Numbered from the stretch's first letter, positions 16,791 to 27,258 are shown. The stretch: DNA of 64,000 bases from Mycobacterium kiyosense (GCA_021654635.1 AP025179.1:4836001-4900000); one strand, 5' to 3'. Notes: a model not told the origin generated them from the sequence alone. Numbers and translations are program-made.

Positions 16791-16836
16791 CCGCTGCAGG
16801 CGCCGCTAACGGCCTAACCGCGGCTGCGCCATCAGA

Positions 16837-17280
16837 TCAGCACGACAACTTCATGGTGAACGGCACCGTAGTGGGTTCGGGAGATTTCGGGCCGTAACCC
16901 CGTGCCTCACCGGTGATCTGGTAGGTGTTCTCGGTCATCTCGACGGTGGCATGCAGGTCCGCCAAGCCTCGGTTGTAGTCGCCGGAGAACCCGTTCAGGT
17001 TGCGAATTCGGACGAACTCGACGGTGAGCTTGCCCGCGTTGGACACCATCAGCGTTGCCCCCGAGTCATTGTCACCAAGGGAGACCGTGGTGAGGTGTTG
17101 CTCCGGTGGCGCACACTCCACGGTCCGGATCAACGGGAGTTCGCTTCCGTCGATGGTGAGCCGTGCCGTGCCGGGATCCAACGTTCCGGGTGTCCGCTTG
17201 GCGGCCACTGCCGACGAGCAGGCCGCGCTGCTCCCGACCAATACTGCGGCCGCAGCGACGAGGGCAAAGCGATTCTTCAC
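16837..17280 (-). CDS. LpqH (19 kDa antigen)-like lipoprotein
   Basis: A 147-residue lipoprotein. GTG 17280 is chosen because AGGAGG lies seven bases upstream and a signal peptide (KNRFALVAAAAVLVG) with lipobox SSAAC follows directly. The mature part has a pair of cysteines and the C-terminal pattern YQITGEARG, then PFTMKLSC, as in LpqH. Members are exported, acylated and often glycosylated surface antigens of mycobacteria. A much longer open frame upstream is not supported. It converges on the MPT51-like gene and diverges from the CAP-domain gene. Confidence 0.82.
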   Translation of the reverse strand: MKNRFALVAAAAVLVGSSAACSSAVAAKRTPGTLDPGTARLTIDGSELPLIRTVECAPPEQHLTTVSLGDNDSGATLMVSNAGKLTVEFVRIRNLNGFSGDYNRGLADLHATVEMTENTYQITGEARGYGPKSPEPTTVPFTMKLSC

Positions 17281-17541
17281 GGCGATCCTCCTGTCCGCGA
17301 ATCGTTCTTGCAGTGTATCGAGCCGCAGGTGGGTGCGCGCAAGTATTTTAGGACGATAAGTTTCAGAAATTATCGGTTGCATCGTGCCATGGTTCGGCAA
17401 AGGCCACAGCTCGGTGGGACGAAGCGTTACAGCGCATGGTGCCGCCGGTCGAGTGGACCGATGGCGGAACATGATTCGAGAGGGCACCGAAAGGTTCCAA
17501 CTCATGGATTTGCTGCACCAACTGTGAAAAAATCAGCAATT

Positions 17542-18057
17542 ATGAAAGCGCGCGAAACAAACCACCGGCAGCCTGCGGCGCTTCCGACCCTGGCCTTCAT
17601 CAGTGCCGGAATCGTGACGCTGTGCGCCGTCTCCGCCACGCCGATAGCAAACGCCGACAACAATCGGCTCAATAACGGTGTGGCGGCAAGCGTTTACGCC
17701 ATCAAGCGTCAGGCCGGCTGCAAAACCGACTTGAAGAACAACGCCGCCCTCGAAGCCGCCGCCCAGCGGCACGCCGACGATGTTCTGAACAACGTGGACC
17801 TCGACGGTGACATCGGGTCCGACGGGTCGACGGTGCAGGCCCGCGCCCAGGCTGCGGGCTACAACGGCACGGTGGCCGAGACGGTGGCCACCCTGCCGTC
17901 GGCGTCGATCAACGCCATTGACATCCTCGGGAATTGGTATTACCGCCCCGACTACTACGCGATCATGTCCAACTGCGCCAATACCCAGATCGGTGTCAGA
18001 ACGTCGAACAGCGTGCCTCGCAGCGTGACGGTGGCGGTGTACGGTCAACCGGCCTGA
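17542..18057 (+). CDS. Secreted CAP-domain (SCP/PR1-like) protein
   Basis: A 171-residue exported protein. Start ATG 17542 is chosen; GTG 17524 is also possible. The signal peptide covers about residues 1-38 (LPTLAFISAGIVTLCAVSA, cleavage after IANA). The mature region has the helical CAP-like start NRLNNGVAASVYAIKRQAGC, then AALEAAAQRHADDV and the ending IMSNCANTQIGVRT, with two cysteines that may pair. It resembles short mycobacterial CAP-domain proteins of unknown role. No catalytic site can be assigned. Confidence 0.75.
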   Translation: MKARETNHRQPAALPTLAFISAGIVTLCAVSATPIANADNNRLNNGVAASVYAIKRQAGCKTDLKNNAALEAAAQRHADDVLNNVDLDGDIGSDGSTVQARAQAAGYNGTVAETVATLPSASINAIDILGNWYYRPDYYAIMSNCANTQIGVRTSNSVPRSVTVAVYGQPA

Positions 18058-18148
18058 GCCCCGCGACGCGATGCGGCACAAGCGTATTACCTGCTCGATC
18101 CAGAATTTCACAGTCGTTAAAAAATGGTCACTGCGATAGGCTGAGCTG

Positions 18149-18574
18149 ATGATTCGACCGTTCGGGGCTGCGTCGGCGTTCTTTGCGATTTGTCCGGTGG
18201 CGCTCTGTATCGCGGGCTCCGCGGCTGCCTCGCCGCAAGACGAGAACGGCCGCTGCACCTTCGTGCTCGACGGCCCGAAAGTAGTAGATGTTTCGGGTGT
18301 GAACTACGTGACGGCGAGCGTGACCGTGGGAACATGCACGCTGCATGTCCACACCGAGGCCACCGTGTGCCTCTCCGTCGACGGAGGCGATTCGGCTGGT
18401 CAGTGCGGATGGGGATCCGAGCCGCTACCGGCGGTGGTTTACTACCCGTACCGACCAGGCGCGACGTACGTCGTCAAGGGCCACGGATGCACGGACGTCT
18501 TGCAGGGCAGCAACAGCCCGGCGTCGCCCACGACCGTGTGCCAAGATATTGCACCGACCCGGGTCACGTTGTAA
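18149..18574 (+). CDS. Secreted protein of unknown function
   Basis: A 141-residue protein with a signal peptide (MIRPFGAASAFFAICPVALC, cleavage near SAAA). The mature part is beta-rich and contains six cysteines (in GRCTF, GTCTL, TVCLS, GQCGWG, HGCTD and TVCQD), suggesting a small disulfide-bonded extracellular domain. No family is recognised. It follows the CAP-domain gene by about 90 bases on the same strand, so co-transcription is possible. Confidence 0.7.
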   Translation: MIRPFGAASAFFAICPVALCIAGSAAASPQDENGRCTFVLDGPKVVDVSGVNYVTASVTVGTCTLHVHTEATVCLSVDGGDSAGQCGWGSEPLPAVVYYPYRPGATYVVKGHGCTDVLQGSNSPASPTTVCQDIAPTRVTL

Positions 18575-18596
18575 GAACCCGCATTACGGTCCCCCG

Positions 18597-18620
18597 GACC
18601 ACGAACCGAAAACCGTGGTC
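18597..18620. terminator. Hairpin between convergent secreted-protein and mce transcripts
   Basis: GACCACG (18597-18603) pairs with CGTGGTC (18614-18620) across a 10-base loop rich in A. It lies exactly in the 65-base gap where the end of the mce operon meets the secreted-protein gene, so it can serve both strands. Confidence 0.5.
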
Positions 18621-18639
18621 GGTCAAGCCTCCTGGACTC

Positions 18640-19944
18640 CTAGACCGGGTCGAACCCCGAAAGCAGCCAGCGCCCGTCGATCTTGTCCAACGTCACCCGC
18701 ACGCACGTCGTGGAGTCGGCGGGCGGATTCTTGTCGACGACGGCCGTCTGATTGACATAGAGCAGGACCACGGCGTGGTTGGGAGTCGCCGAAACCGAGG
18801 CCGCGGCGGGAACGGAGGCTGTGGTGGAGATGTGGCCCTGTTTCGCGCCAGGAATCACCACGTCGTTGATCAGCCGCGTGTAGGACTCCTTGAACCCACC
18901 GGTCATCCGATTCTTGGCAGACTCAAGATCCTTTTCCACGGACTCGGACTTATACGACAGCAGGGCGATCGTGGATTCCTTTGCGGCCGCGACGGATTCG
19001 ATACGCGCGAGCTGAGTCTGGCGCGTCGTGGAATCCTGCCACTTCAAAAAGCCGGCGCCGGCAGCCAGTAGCAGCGCGATAGCGGGAAGTAGTCCGTACA
19101 CCACCACCCGGGACCAGCTGATCCGGCGCCTGGCCTTGGCCGGCTTCGAGGCTTTGCCCTCGTCCTCGTCGGCATCGGTCTCGGCGTCGGTCTCGGCATC
19201 GTCGGTGTCGTCGGCCTCGGACGTCGCGGCGTCGGCCTCCTCGGTGACCAGCGTCTCCTCGGTGACCTGGGTATCAGTCGAGTCCGCGGTTTTCACAAGC
19301 TCTTTCGCGTCGCCGTCGACCGACTCCTCGTCCGACCGCGCGGATTCGGTATCCGGCACTTCCTTCGTCACGCGAACGCGCGGTTGCAGACGGTGGCTCC
19401 TGCGCCGGGTTCTGCCGGTCTCCGGACTCGCGACGAGCCGATCACCCTCGCTCGAGGTGTTTGGTTCGGATGCCGTGGCGTCGCCGCACTCGTCGGATTC
19501 CGCGGCTTTGATCTCCTGGGTATCCGCCGAGCGCGCCGTCTCGATGGGTTCTTTCGAGTCGCCGCCGTCCGATTTCTCGTCCCGCGGGCCGGATTCGACG
19601 TCGGCGTCCCGCACCAGGCTGGTCACCCGGCCGACGCGCGGTTGCAGACTGTGGCTGCGGTGCCGGCCCGTAGTGGTGCCAGTACGCGTGAGTCGGCGCG
19701 GCTCCCTGGCCGGCCCCAGGCGTTTCTGCTTGCCACCCGGGTCGCCGGAGGTGGCCGTGCCGAGCTTCCCGGAGTCAGGTGCGGCGACCGTTCGAGTAGT
19801 GGTCTCGCCTGTGATCGACTCGGTGCTCTGCGCCTTCACCCTGTCTTGCTTGCTATCACTGCCTGGTCTAACCCCCACGGTGGCTGAGTCCCCTTCTGAT
19901 CGATCGGATTTCGCGCCGGCATCGCCGGAGTGCGGCGTGGTCAT
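18640..19944 (-). CDS. Mce-associated membrane protein with repeated basic-acidic N-terminus
   Basis: A 434-residue protein closing the mce operon. ATG 19944 overlaps the previous stop (ATGA), so it is translationally coupled. Residues 1-275 are low-complexity and charged; one transmembrane helix follows at about 279-299 (VVVYGLLPAIALLLAAGAGF), then a Mce-associated (VirB8/NTF2-like) domain of about 130 residues ending with HAVVLLYVNQTAV and LDKIDGRWLLSGFDPV. Two copies of a roughly 50-residue unit with S-H-x-LQPRV occur at residues 95-144 and 181-226. Mce-associated proteins are thought to stabilise the Mce complex in the periplasm. Confidence 0.85.
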   Translation of the reverse strand: MTTPHSGDAGAKSDRSEGDSATVGVRPGSDSKQDRVKAQSTESITGETTTRTVAAPDSGKLGTATSGDPGGKQKRLGPAREPRRLTRTGTTTGRHRSHSLQPRVGRVTSLVRDADVESGPRDEKSDGGDSKEPIETARSADTQEIKAAESDECGDATASEPNTSSEGDRLVASPETGRTRRRSHRLQPRVRVTKEVPDTESARSDEESVDGDAKELVKTADSTDTQVTEETLVTEEADAATSEADDTDDAETDAETDADEDEGKASKPAKARRRISWSRVVVYGLLPAIALLLAAGAGFLKWQDSTTRQTQLARIESVAAAKESTIALLSYKSESVEKDLESAKNRMTGGFKESYTRLINDVVIPGAKQGHISTTASVPAAASVSATPNHAVVLLYVNQTAVVDKNPPADSTTCVRVTLDKIDGRWLLSGFDPV

Positions 19945-20759
19945 GCAACGAAGGCGACGTTGGAGACCTTGGTATCGCCACCAGACTTCTCCACTGTGAT
20001 GCGCATCCGCCACTGCCGGGGCGCCTGCTCTTCTGCGCCGAGGTTGGTGGTCTTGATGGACACGGCGACCAGCACCTGCGCCTTATCGCCGGACTCGGAT
20101 TCCACACCCGCTTCGGTGATCGTTCCCACCGACTTGGACTGTGCCTTCTTGAGCACATCGATGAAAGGTTGCTTGCGCTTGGAGAATTGGTCGTAGAACT
20201 GACCGGTTGCCGAATCGAGAACCCGCTGAACGTCGCCCTCGGCGTGCTGCCAATCGATGGTCGTCAGGTTGAGGGCGCACTGCCGTCCGATCTGAAGGAA
20301 CATCTGGCGCTGCGTTTCGGCCTGGTGCGACTCGTACGAGCGAAAACCCAGCCAGCCGACGGTGGCTGCCAGGGCGACGATGATGACCGTCCCGACCATC
20401 GCTGCCTGTCGCAGATGCGACCGCCTCACCGGAGCCGCGTCCTCGGAGACGTCGTCTTCGTCTTCGCTTTCGGCGTCTTCGTTTTCGGCGTCTTCGTTGA
20501 CCGCGGTTTCGTTGTCTGCGGACTCTTTGACTGCGGCGTCGTAGTCCTCGGCTACGGCGTCGCCGTCTTCGACCGCGGTGTCGTAGTCCACGATCTCGTC
20601 GGCAACGTCATCCGTTTGCTCAAGCTCCGCCGTCGGCGACTCGGTTTCCTTCGCAGTTGGGGAAGCGCCGTCGTCAGTTCGTTTCCGCTTCAGCGAAAAT
20701 CGGGCTCTCCGCGAGGTTTTCGTTAGTTTCCGGTCGGGGGTGTCAGCATCTGCTGCCAT
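19941..20759 (-). CDS. Mce-associated membrane protein
   Basis: A 272-residue protein with a basic start (KTSRRARFSLKRKR), a very acidic stretch at about residues 45-108 (runs of NEDAENEDAESEDEDD), a transmembrane helix at about 119-138 (AAMVGTVIIVALAATVGWLG) and a C-terminal Mce-associated domain (DWQHAEGDVQRVLDSATGQF, FYDQFSKRKQPF). It begins inside the 3' end of mceF (37-base overlap) and its stop overlaps the next start. It probably helps assembly or stability of the Mce importer. Confidence 0.87.
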   Translation of the reverse strand: MAADADTPDRKLTKTSRRARFSLKRKRTDDGASPTAKETESPTAELEQTDDVADEIVDYDTAVEDGDAVAEDYDAAVKESADNETAVNEDAENEDAESEDEDDVSEDAAPVRRSHLRQAAMVGTVIIVALAATVGWLGFRSYESHQAETQRQMFLQIGRQCALNLTTIDWQHAEGDVQRVLDSATGQFYDQFSKRKQPFIDVLKKAQSKSVGTITEAGVESESGDKAQVLVAVSIKTTNLGAEEQAPRQWRMRITVEKSGGDTKVSNVAFVA

Positions 20760-22231
20760 GTCCGCTCCTTGCGCCCACCAGCCAACGTGGGCTGACTGTA
20801 CCTTTGCCCGTCCGGCCCAACATACTCTCCGGTTGCCGGGTCATATTCTGCTGCCGCGATCGGCGACGGCGGCAGCGCCGCTGGTGAAGCCTGTTCCGGC
20901 GAAGCCGGCGGGCCCCCAGGGAATCCCGGTGGAATCGCTTCCCCCGGGTCAAACTGCGGCACGCCCTGTCCGGTGAGCGTCGCGTTCGGGTCGCCCTTCC
21001 AGTTGAAGCCATCGTTCAGCGGAATATAGGGCTCATTGCTTTCGCACTGTTTGACGGTCGCGGCCCGTTTGCCCGGCCGCGTCTCACACGGATAGTTGCG
21101 CGCACCACGCACCGCGTTGAAAGTCGAATCTTGCGGTATGCGGCAGTAAACCAGGCCCGGCGGACGTGGCGGGGTGTCCTCGAAAACAGCCGAGCGCTGT
21201 TGCTGGGTCGGAAAGAACCCGGTAGTACACGGCGGCGGCCAGTTGAGGTTCAGGTTGAAGCTCAGGCCTAGGCCCCGGTAGGGCCCCTTGAGGTCCTTGT
21301 CGGCCAGCTGTATCGCCTGAGAGTCGGCCACGATCTGCGGGAGCTCGGTCAACAGCGCTTCGACGTTATCGCGGTAGGTCAACGTGGCGTCGGCAACCGG
21401 GACGAGGTTGTTCACCGCATTCGGCAGCGACGGATCCAGCCTGCCAATGACATCACGCAGCGACGCGAACAGTGGACCCACGCCACGAACGGTGCCGCTG
21501 AATGCGCCGTCGTTCTGTTCCACTGCCTGCAGTTGCCGGGTGACGCTCGCCAGATGAGCAGCCCAACCCTGAATCGCGTCCGCGGACTCGCCCTGGCTGT
21601 CCAACAGCGGCTTCGACTGGTCTATCAAGGTCAGAATGGCGTCAAGATTCTGCCGCGCATCGGTCGCGAGTTTGGCGCCCCCCGCCGAACAGCCGGGACA
21701 ATTCCGGCCCGAGACCCCCTACCGCCGTGTAGGACTCGTCGACCACCGTTCGGAGGTTATCCCGGGGGATGGCATTCAGGCCACGATTCACCGCGCCCAA
21801 CAGCGAATTGATGTTCGGTGGGACGCGGGTGCGCTCCGGGGGGGGATGATGTCGCCGTTCTTGAGCAGCGGCCCGTTGCCGTTGCGCGGAACCAGATCGA
21901 CGTACTGCTCACCGATGGCCGAGGCGCTGTGCACATAGGCCGTGAGATCGGCGGGGATGTGGAACTCCGACCGCAGCGAAAGCACCGCCTCCACACCGGA
22001 ATTGGTGAGTTGCACCTTGGATACTTTGCCGACTTCCACACCTCGGTAGGTGACGTTGCCGGCGCGGTACAACTCCCCTGCCCGCTCCAAGTGCACCTTT
22101 ACCGTGTACCGCCCGATGCCGAGATACACAGCCGGCAACTGCGCGTAGTACAACCCGACCAGACCCGCGAAAACCGTTGCGATCAGCGCGAAGATCGCCA
22201 GTGTAATGAACGTTCGCCGATGTAGGCGCAT
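20723..22231 (-). pseudogene. mceF: MceF, Mce-family importer subunit, two frameshifts
   Basis: ATG 22231 opens with an N-terminal anchor (RRTFITLAIFALIATVFAGL) and the MCE/MlaD domain (VKVHLERAGELYRAGNVTYR, GVEVGKVSKVQL, GEQYVDLVP). At the G8 run 21838-21845 the frame breaks, and again near the C6 run at 21677-21682; the helical region (LDSQGESADAIQGWAAHLAS) and the proline-rich tail then run in frame to TAA 20723. Correcting both gives about 502 residues, normal for MceF. Together the six Mce proteins form a periplasmic tunnel for lipids over the YrbE permease. Both breaks are at long homopolymers and may be sequence errors. Confidence 0.85.
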
Positions 22232-22232
22232 A

Positions 22233-23381
22233 TTACGGCCCTTGCTCGAATTGATAGGGCGCAACCAACGGGTTACGTGCGGTGTACGGGCTGGGCATCA
22301 CTCCGAGCGTGCGGCCCCACTGCATCTCGAGTTCGGTCAGGTTGCCCTCCCACCGGGTGCCGGTGAAGAACGACGAGTCAAGTCGGCTGAGCGTCAGGTC
22401 GAAAACACCGGTCAAGTTGCCGTAATCGCCACGAATCCATTTGGCCAGCGGCGGTTTCGAGAACAGGGGGACGGTGATGTAGTCCAGCCCGCGGGTCAGC
22501 GCCAACCCGGCGTTGGCCAATGATTGCTCCACCGGACCCACGTCGCCGAGCTCTCTGATGAGGTTTTCCTTGACCTCGGCGACGGTGTCAGCGGCGTCAC
22601 CAGCGGCTGGCCCGAACCGGGAAAGGGCGCCGGTGAGCTTCTCTTTCTCCTTGTTCAGGATCTCGATGGCGGCCGGGATGGTCTTGAGCGCCTTGTCCAA
22701 AACCGGTCTCTGGTCGGCGAATTGACCGACCAGGTTGTTGAAGCTCTCCAGCGCGGCGATGATATCCGCGGTTTGGTCGTTGAGGTAGAAGGTGAACTTG
22801 TCCAGCTGCCCGATCAGACTACGCACGTCATTTTCCCGGCCCGCAAATATCTTGCTGACCGACGAGGTGATGTCTTGGAGCTGACCCACACCGCCGCCGT
22901 TGAGCACCAGCGACAAAGCGCCCAGCGACTGCTCGGTGGACGGGTAGGCACCCGCCGACGACAGCGGTATCACCGAGCCGTCATGCAGCTTGCCCTTGGC
23001 CGGCACACCCGCCGGAGTCGCCAACTGGATGTGCAACGTCCCCAGCAGACTCGTCTGGCCAATGGTGGCGGTCGCGTTGCCAGGTAGCTCCACGTTGGGA
23101 TCGATTGTCATGGTGACCAGCGCATGCCAGCCCTGGCGCTCGACTCTGGCGACGTTGCCGATCAGCACGTCGTTGAACTGGACGCGGGAATTCTCCTTGA
23201 GGTTCTGCACATCGGGCATCTGCGCCTGGATGGTGTAATGCCCTGCGCCAACACCGGCCCGACCCGGCAGCGGCAGCGAGTTCGCACCCCGGAAGTCCCG
23301 CAGCGCACCGCATCCCGAAACGGCCACCGCCAGCGCGAGGACGAGCAGCACGCCCACGGGGCGCGCGTAACTTTGCCGCAT
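22233..23381 (-). CDS. mceE: MceE, lipoprotein subunit of the Mce importer
   Basis: A 382-residue protein. ATG 23381 overlaps the mceD stop by one base (TGATG) and leads into a lipoprotein signal (VGVLLVLALAVAVSGCGALR) with lipobox VSGC, the mark of the E position in mce operons. The MCE domain follows (YTIQAQMPDVQNLKENSRVQ, VLIGNVARVERQGW), then long amphipathic helices. Frames extending further upstream overlap mceD and are not supported. It should be membrane-anchored by its lipid and complete the periplasmic channel. Confidence 0.92.
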   Translation of the reverse strand: MRQSYARPVGVLLVLALAVAVSGCGALRDFRGANSLPLPGRAGVGAGHYTIQAQMPDVQNLKENSRVQFNDVLIGNVARVERQGWHALVTMTIDPNVELPGNATATIGQTSLLGTLHIQLATPAGVPAKGKLHDGSVIPLSSAGAYPSTEQSLGALSLVLNGGGVGQLQDITSSVSKIFAGRENDVRSLIGQLDKFTFYLNDQTADIIAALESFNNLVGQFADQRPVLDKALKTIPAAIEILNKEKEKLTGALSRFGPAAGDAADTVAEVKENLIRELGDVGPVEQSLANAGLALTRGLDYITVPLFSKPPLAKWIRGDYGNLTGVFDLTLSRLDSSFFTGTRWEGNLTELEMQWGRTLGVMPSPYTARNPLVAPYQFEQGP

Positions 23382-24785
23382 CAATGTCCACCCCCGAGGC
23401 CGTCGACGTTGTCCAAGCTGCCCGGCAGCATCATCGAGCGCAATCCCGTCGCCGGATCGACCGGCAGCGGAGTTGGCGGTTTGGCCGGCACGTATGGAGC
23501 GTTGGTGTTGATCATCCCGTTGCCGAAGTAGTTGAAAATCTCGTTGGCCGGCGGCAGCGGCCCGTTGGGCGGCGGCGGCACCGTGCGGAAGGCCTCGGTG
23601 GGCGGCGGGCCGGGCGGCGGGATGTAGTCCGGCCGCAGCCAGTCCTCGCTGTAGGTGACTTCGTTGGGACGCGCCGATTGGCCGACGAACGGGTTGAATC
23701 CGAGCGGGAAGAAGTTGATCTGACGGTTCTTGATGATCGGCGCCAGATACTGCACGCACAGCTTGGCTGACTGTTCCGCGCCCAACCGCGACGCCGCCTG
23801 CACTGCCGAACATATGAACTGAACCGTGTTCGAGAAGTTTTGCAGCGCAAGCGCTCCGGTGAAGGCGCCCTGCGAGGGCTGATAGATGTTCAGCACGTTC
23901 TGGAACACGTGGGGTCCCACATGCAGAGCCTGCTTGACGTCGTCGAGGCTCTGGTCTATGGCCGTCGTCAACGTGACGAGTTGATCCGCGGTGACACCCA
24001 GCGTCTCGCGATTGTCATCGAGAAATTTCTTGCTCTTGTCCAGGATTTCGTTCAGAGAGGTGGCCCAGTTCCCCACCTCGTTGGGATCGTTACTCAACAA
24101 ACCCGTTACCGCGGAAAGGTTTTGATTCAGCTGGCGTAGCAGGCCGCCGCTGTCATGCAGCGCCGAAACCAGAGCCGCGAGGTTCTTGAACGTCCCATAC
24201 AAGTCGCCACTATGGTCGGCCAGCGCCGAAACCGCTTGGGACAGTTTGACAATCGCTACTCGGATGTCTGCTCCCTGGCCGCGGAGGTTGGCGGCCGCGG
24301 TGTTGACGAACGCCCCCAAGGTGCTGATTCCGCCGGGCTGGGTTGGTTGCAGAACATCGGTGAGCTTCTCCAGCTGTGCGCGAAGGTCGTCCCACTCGAC
24401 CGGTACTGCGGTTCGGCTCAGCGGCATGACCGTGCCGTTGGCCAGCGCCGGCCCCCCGGTGTAGACGGGGGTGAGTTGCAGGGCACGGACCGTGACCAAC
24501 GAGGGGGACAGAATCACCGCTCTGGCGTTGGCAGGCACCTTGTATTTGTTGTCGTACCAGAACGAGATCTTGACGCGATCAGGTTGCGGTTCGATTTTTT
24601 TCGATCCGGCCGACGGCCACACCGAGAATCATCACATCGTCGCCGACGTAGATACCGTTGGCATTGTCGAAGTAGCCGACGATGTTCGTGCGGCCACTGG
24701 ACGGTCGTATCAGCGTCACCACCCCGCCGACCAGTGCCAGCAGCAACACCGCGGCCAGAATTATCCGTGATTTGCCGGAGTTCAC
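23381..24785 (-). pseudogene. mceD: MceD subunit of the Mce importer, frameshifted near the start
   Basis: GTG 24785 overlaps the mceC stop (GTGA). The N-terminal helix (SGKSRIILAAVLLLALVGGV) and the MCE domain start (NIVGYFDNANGIYVGDDVMI) are read in one frame; after GRIEK the frame breaks at the A7 run 24596-24602 (T in the plus strand). Dropping one base restores GRIEKIEPQPDRVKISFWY and the rest, ending in a proline-rich tail and TGA 23381-23383. The repaired protein is about 467 residues. Function as for the other Mce proteins. Confidence 0.85.
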
Positions 24786-26198
24786 TGTTGTCCCCCCCTG
24801 CGCAGGTGCCGGACCCGGCCGCGGACCCGCAGATTCCGTTGGAGCGACCACCGTCGGTGGTCCCGGCGGTATCTGCCCGGGCGCCTGCATCTGGACCGGC
24901 CCCGAGGACGCATTGCCAGGCCCGGGACCGAGGGCAGGCGGACCCGGTGGCGGACCGCCCGGCGGCGGCGCCGGCGGCTCCGGCCGCAGCGGGTAGCAGC
25001 CGACACCGTTGATCGGGCCGCACGGGTGATCGCCGGGATTGCCGGTGATGGCGTCGGGAATGCTCAGCCGCGGATCGCCACCCTGGCCGGTCCGCGGGTA
25101 GGGCATCGGCAGCGGTGGCGTGGCCGGCTGACCGGTCTGCGGATCGGAGAGCTGGGACGGCAGCAGGGTCGCCGGATCCATTCCGAGGTCGGAGAAGGCG
25201 GCATCGATGAACGGCTGAACGTACTGTCCGGGAAGCAAATTCACGATGTAGGCCTTGAAGAACGGACCCGAGGCCACCGCTTCACCCAGCGCGAGCGCGA
25301 AGCTGTCCAGCCCTTTGATCGCTTCCTGAATCCGCTCTTTGCGGTTGTTGAGCAGCTCGATAACCCCGTTGAGCTTCTCGAGCGCCGGCCGCAACGTTGC
25401 GTGGTTGTCGTCGACGATCGGCCCAAGCGCCTGGGCTATCGCGGCGTTGTCGACCAAAATCTTGTCCACATAACGACTTTCGGCCTTCAGCTTGACCAAC
25501 AGGGTGTTGGTGTCGCCGACCAGGTTGACGATCTCGTCGCTACGCTTGGCCAAAACCTCGGTTACCTTGGCGGCGTTGCCCAGCAGGCTGCGCAGCTCCT
25601 TGTCTCGCGCATTCAGCGATTCGGCGAACCGCGCCACACCCTGCGCAGCGGCCTTCACCTGAGGCGGAGTACCGCTGAACTCGTTGGCCAACACCGAGAG
25701 CGCGTCGGAGAGCTTGTTGGTGTCCAAGTTGGCCACCGTTGTCGAAAGATCACCCAGTACATCGGGCAACTGATACGCCGGAGTGGTCCGCTCCAGCGGA
25801 ATCGGAGCCCTGAGCCGACCTTCACCGCGCGGGGTCAGCTCGATGAGCTTGCTGCCCAGCAGTGTCTTCAACTTGATCGCAGCCTCGGTGCGGTCACCGA
25901 GTCGCACCGAGTTTGGAACGCGGAATTTGATCAGTACCTTGGGTCCGTCCAAGTCGACCGAAGACACCCGTCCGACGCGAGCGCCCGATACCTCGACGAC
26001 ACTGTTCGTCTCCACGCCGCCCGCTTCGGCGAAGTACGCGGAGTACTCCGTCTCGTCTTTGAGGAACGTCAACTTGTCGTAGTTGAGCGCGGCGAACGAA
26101 ATGACCAACAGTACGACGATGCCGACCAACGCAACGCGATACGGGTTGCGTTCGGAGAACTGCTTCCCTTCGTAAAGGCGTTTGAGCGGGTTTTTCAT
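24782..26198 (-). CDS. mceC: MceC subunit of the Mce importer
   Basis: ATG 26198 overlaps the mceB stop (ATGA). The protein has an N-terminal anchor (YRVALVGIVVLLVISFAALN), the MCE domain (YSAYFAEAGGVETNSVVEVS, GARVGRVSSVDLDG), a long helical region and a Pro/Gly-rich C-terminus of about 120 residues. In the sequence as given the frame does not stop at its expected end but runs into mceD: the C7 run at 24792-24798 (G on the coding strand) shifts it. With one base fewer it ends QGGQQ at TGA 24782-24784, about 471 residues, overlapping mceD in the usual way. The apparent MceC-MceD fusion is therefore probably an artefact. Confidence 0.88.
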
Positions 26199-27225
26199 TT
26201 CGGGGTGCACCTCCCCGAGCGCTGGCTGGCCAGCGTTATATAGGTCGGCTGCCCGTTCTTGCCGTTCACCTTGAGGATCAGGTCGCAAAGATAAAAGGTG
26301 AAGAAGTCCCCGTAGAGCCCCTCCCTGCCGATGATCCGGTAGTCGTCGGGCAGGGTGTTGATCAAATTGTCGACGAAGTCCTTGTCGGCCATGATGGTTC
26401 CGGCGACGCGGTCGGTCTGATCGACGACCTTCTTCAGTGGCACGCGCGCCCGCTTGAGCACCTCGGCGCCCACCGCGAACAGCCGGTCTATGCCCTTGAA
26501 TGCGCTGGCGACCTCGTCCCCGTGGGTCCGCAACGTCACCATCAGTGCCGACAGCGAGTCGATCGTCTTGGCCAGCTGACCGCTCTGGTCGCCGACCGAA
26601 GCCAATGTGGTGTTGAGGTTGGTGATGAGCTGTCCGATCAACTGATCCCGGTCAGCCAGGGTGTTGGTCACCGCGGCGGCCTGGCCCAGCACCGACTCGA
26701 CCGTCGGGCCCTGACCCTGCAGCGCCTGGATCAGCTGCCCGCTGAGCGCGCGTTGATCTGATCGGGGTTCAACGACCGAAAGACCGGACGCAAGCCGCCG
26801 ATCAGTGCGTCCAGATCGAGCGCCGGCTCGGTCTGGCTGATCGGAATGGTCGAACCTGGACCCAGCTTCTTGACCGAGCCCGCGCCTTCTTGTAATGCGA
26901 TGTATCTACCACCGAAGAGGTCGTCGTAGCGCACGAGGGCCCGGCTGCCTTCGGTGAGCACCACCGAATCGTCGGCGGTGAATTCCACTCGCACAGTGGA
27001 ATCGGGCTGGACGACAACTTTCTTGACCTTGCCCACCTCGACGCCCGCGATGCGGACGAAATTGTTCTCCCGCAGCCCCGATACGTTTGCGAATATCGCG
27101 TTGTAATTGGTGGTCTTCTGGAAGCGGGCCTGGCCAAACACGGCGAACAGCAGCGCAATACCCGACATACACACGATCGCGTAGATGGCAAAGCGCAACA
27201 AAGTGCTGCGGAAGTTCTCGCGCAA
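26195..27225 (-). pseudogene. mceB: MceB subunit of the Mce importer, frameshifted
   Basis: TTG 27225 starts the gene, with AAAGG upstream. The first part holds the anchor (FAIYAIVCMSGIALLFAVFG) and the MCE domain (YNAIFANVSGLRENNFVRIA, GVEVGKVKKVVVQ). After NPDQINA the frame breaks in the GCGCGCG tract at 26746-26752; two extra bases explain it. The rest (GQAAAVTNTLADRDQLIGQL, FYLCDLILKVNGKNGQPTY, SGRCTPK) is intact to TGA 26195-26197. The repaired protein is about 343 residues, the common MceB length. Confidence 0.87.
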
Positions 27226-27258
27226 TGTCTGCCTTTCGTGGTCGCTGGTGGAATCGCT

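Noticed and set aside
16951..17541. Long upstream extension of the CAP-domain protein
   Set aside because: It overlaps the LpqH-like gene in antisense, and the signal peptide begins only after 17542.
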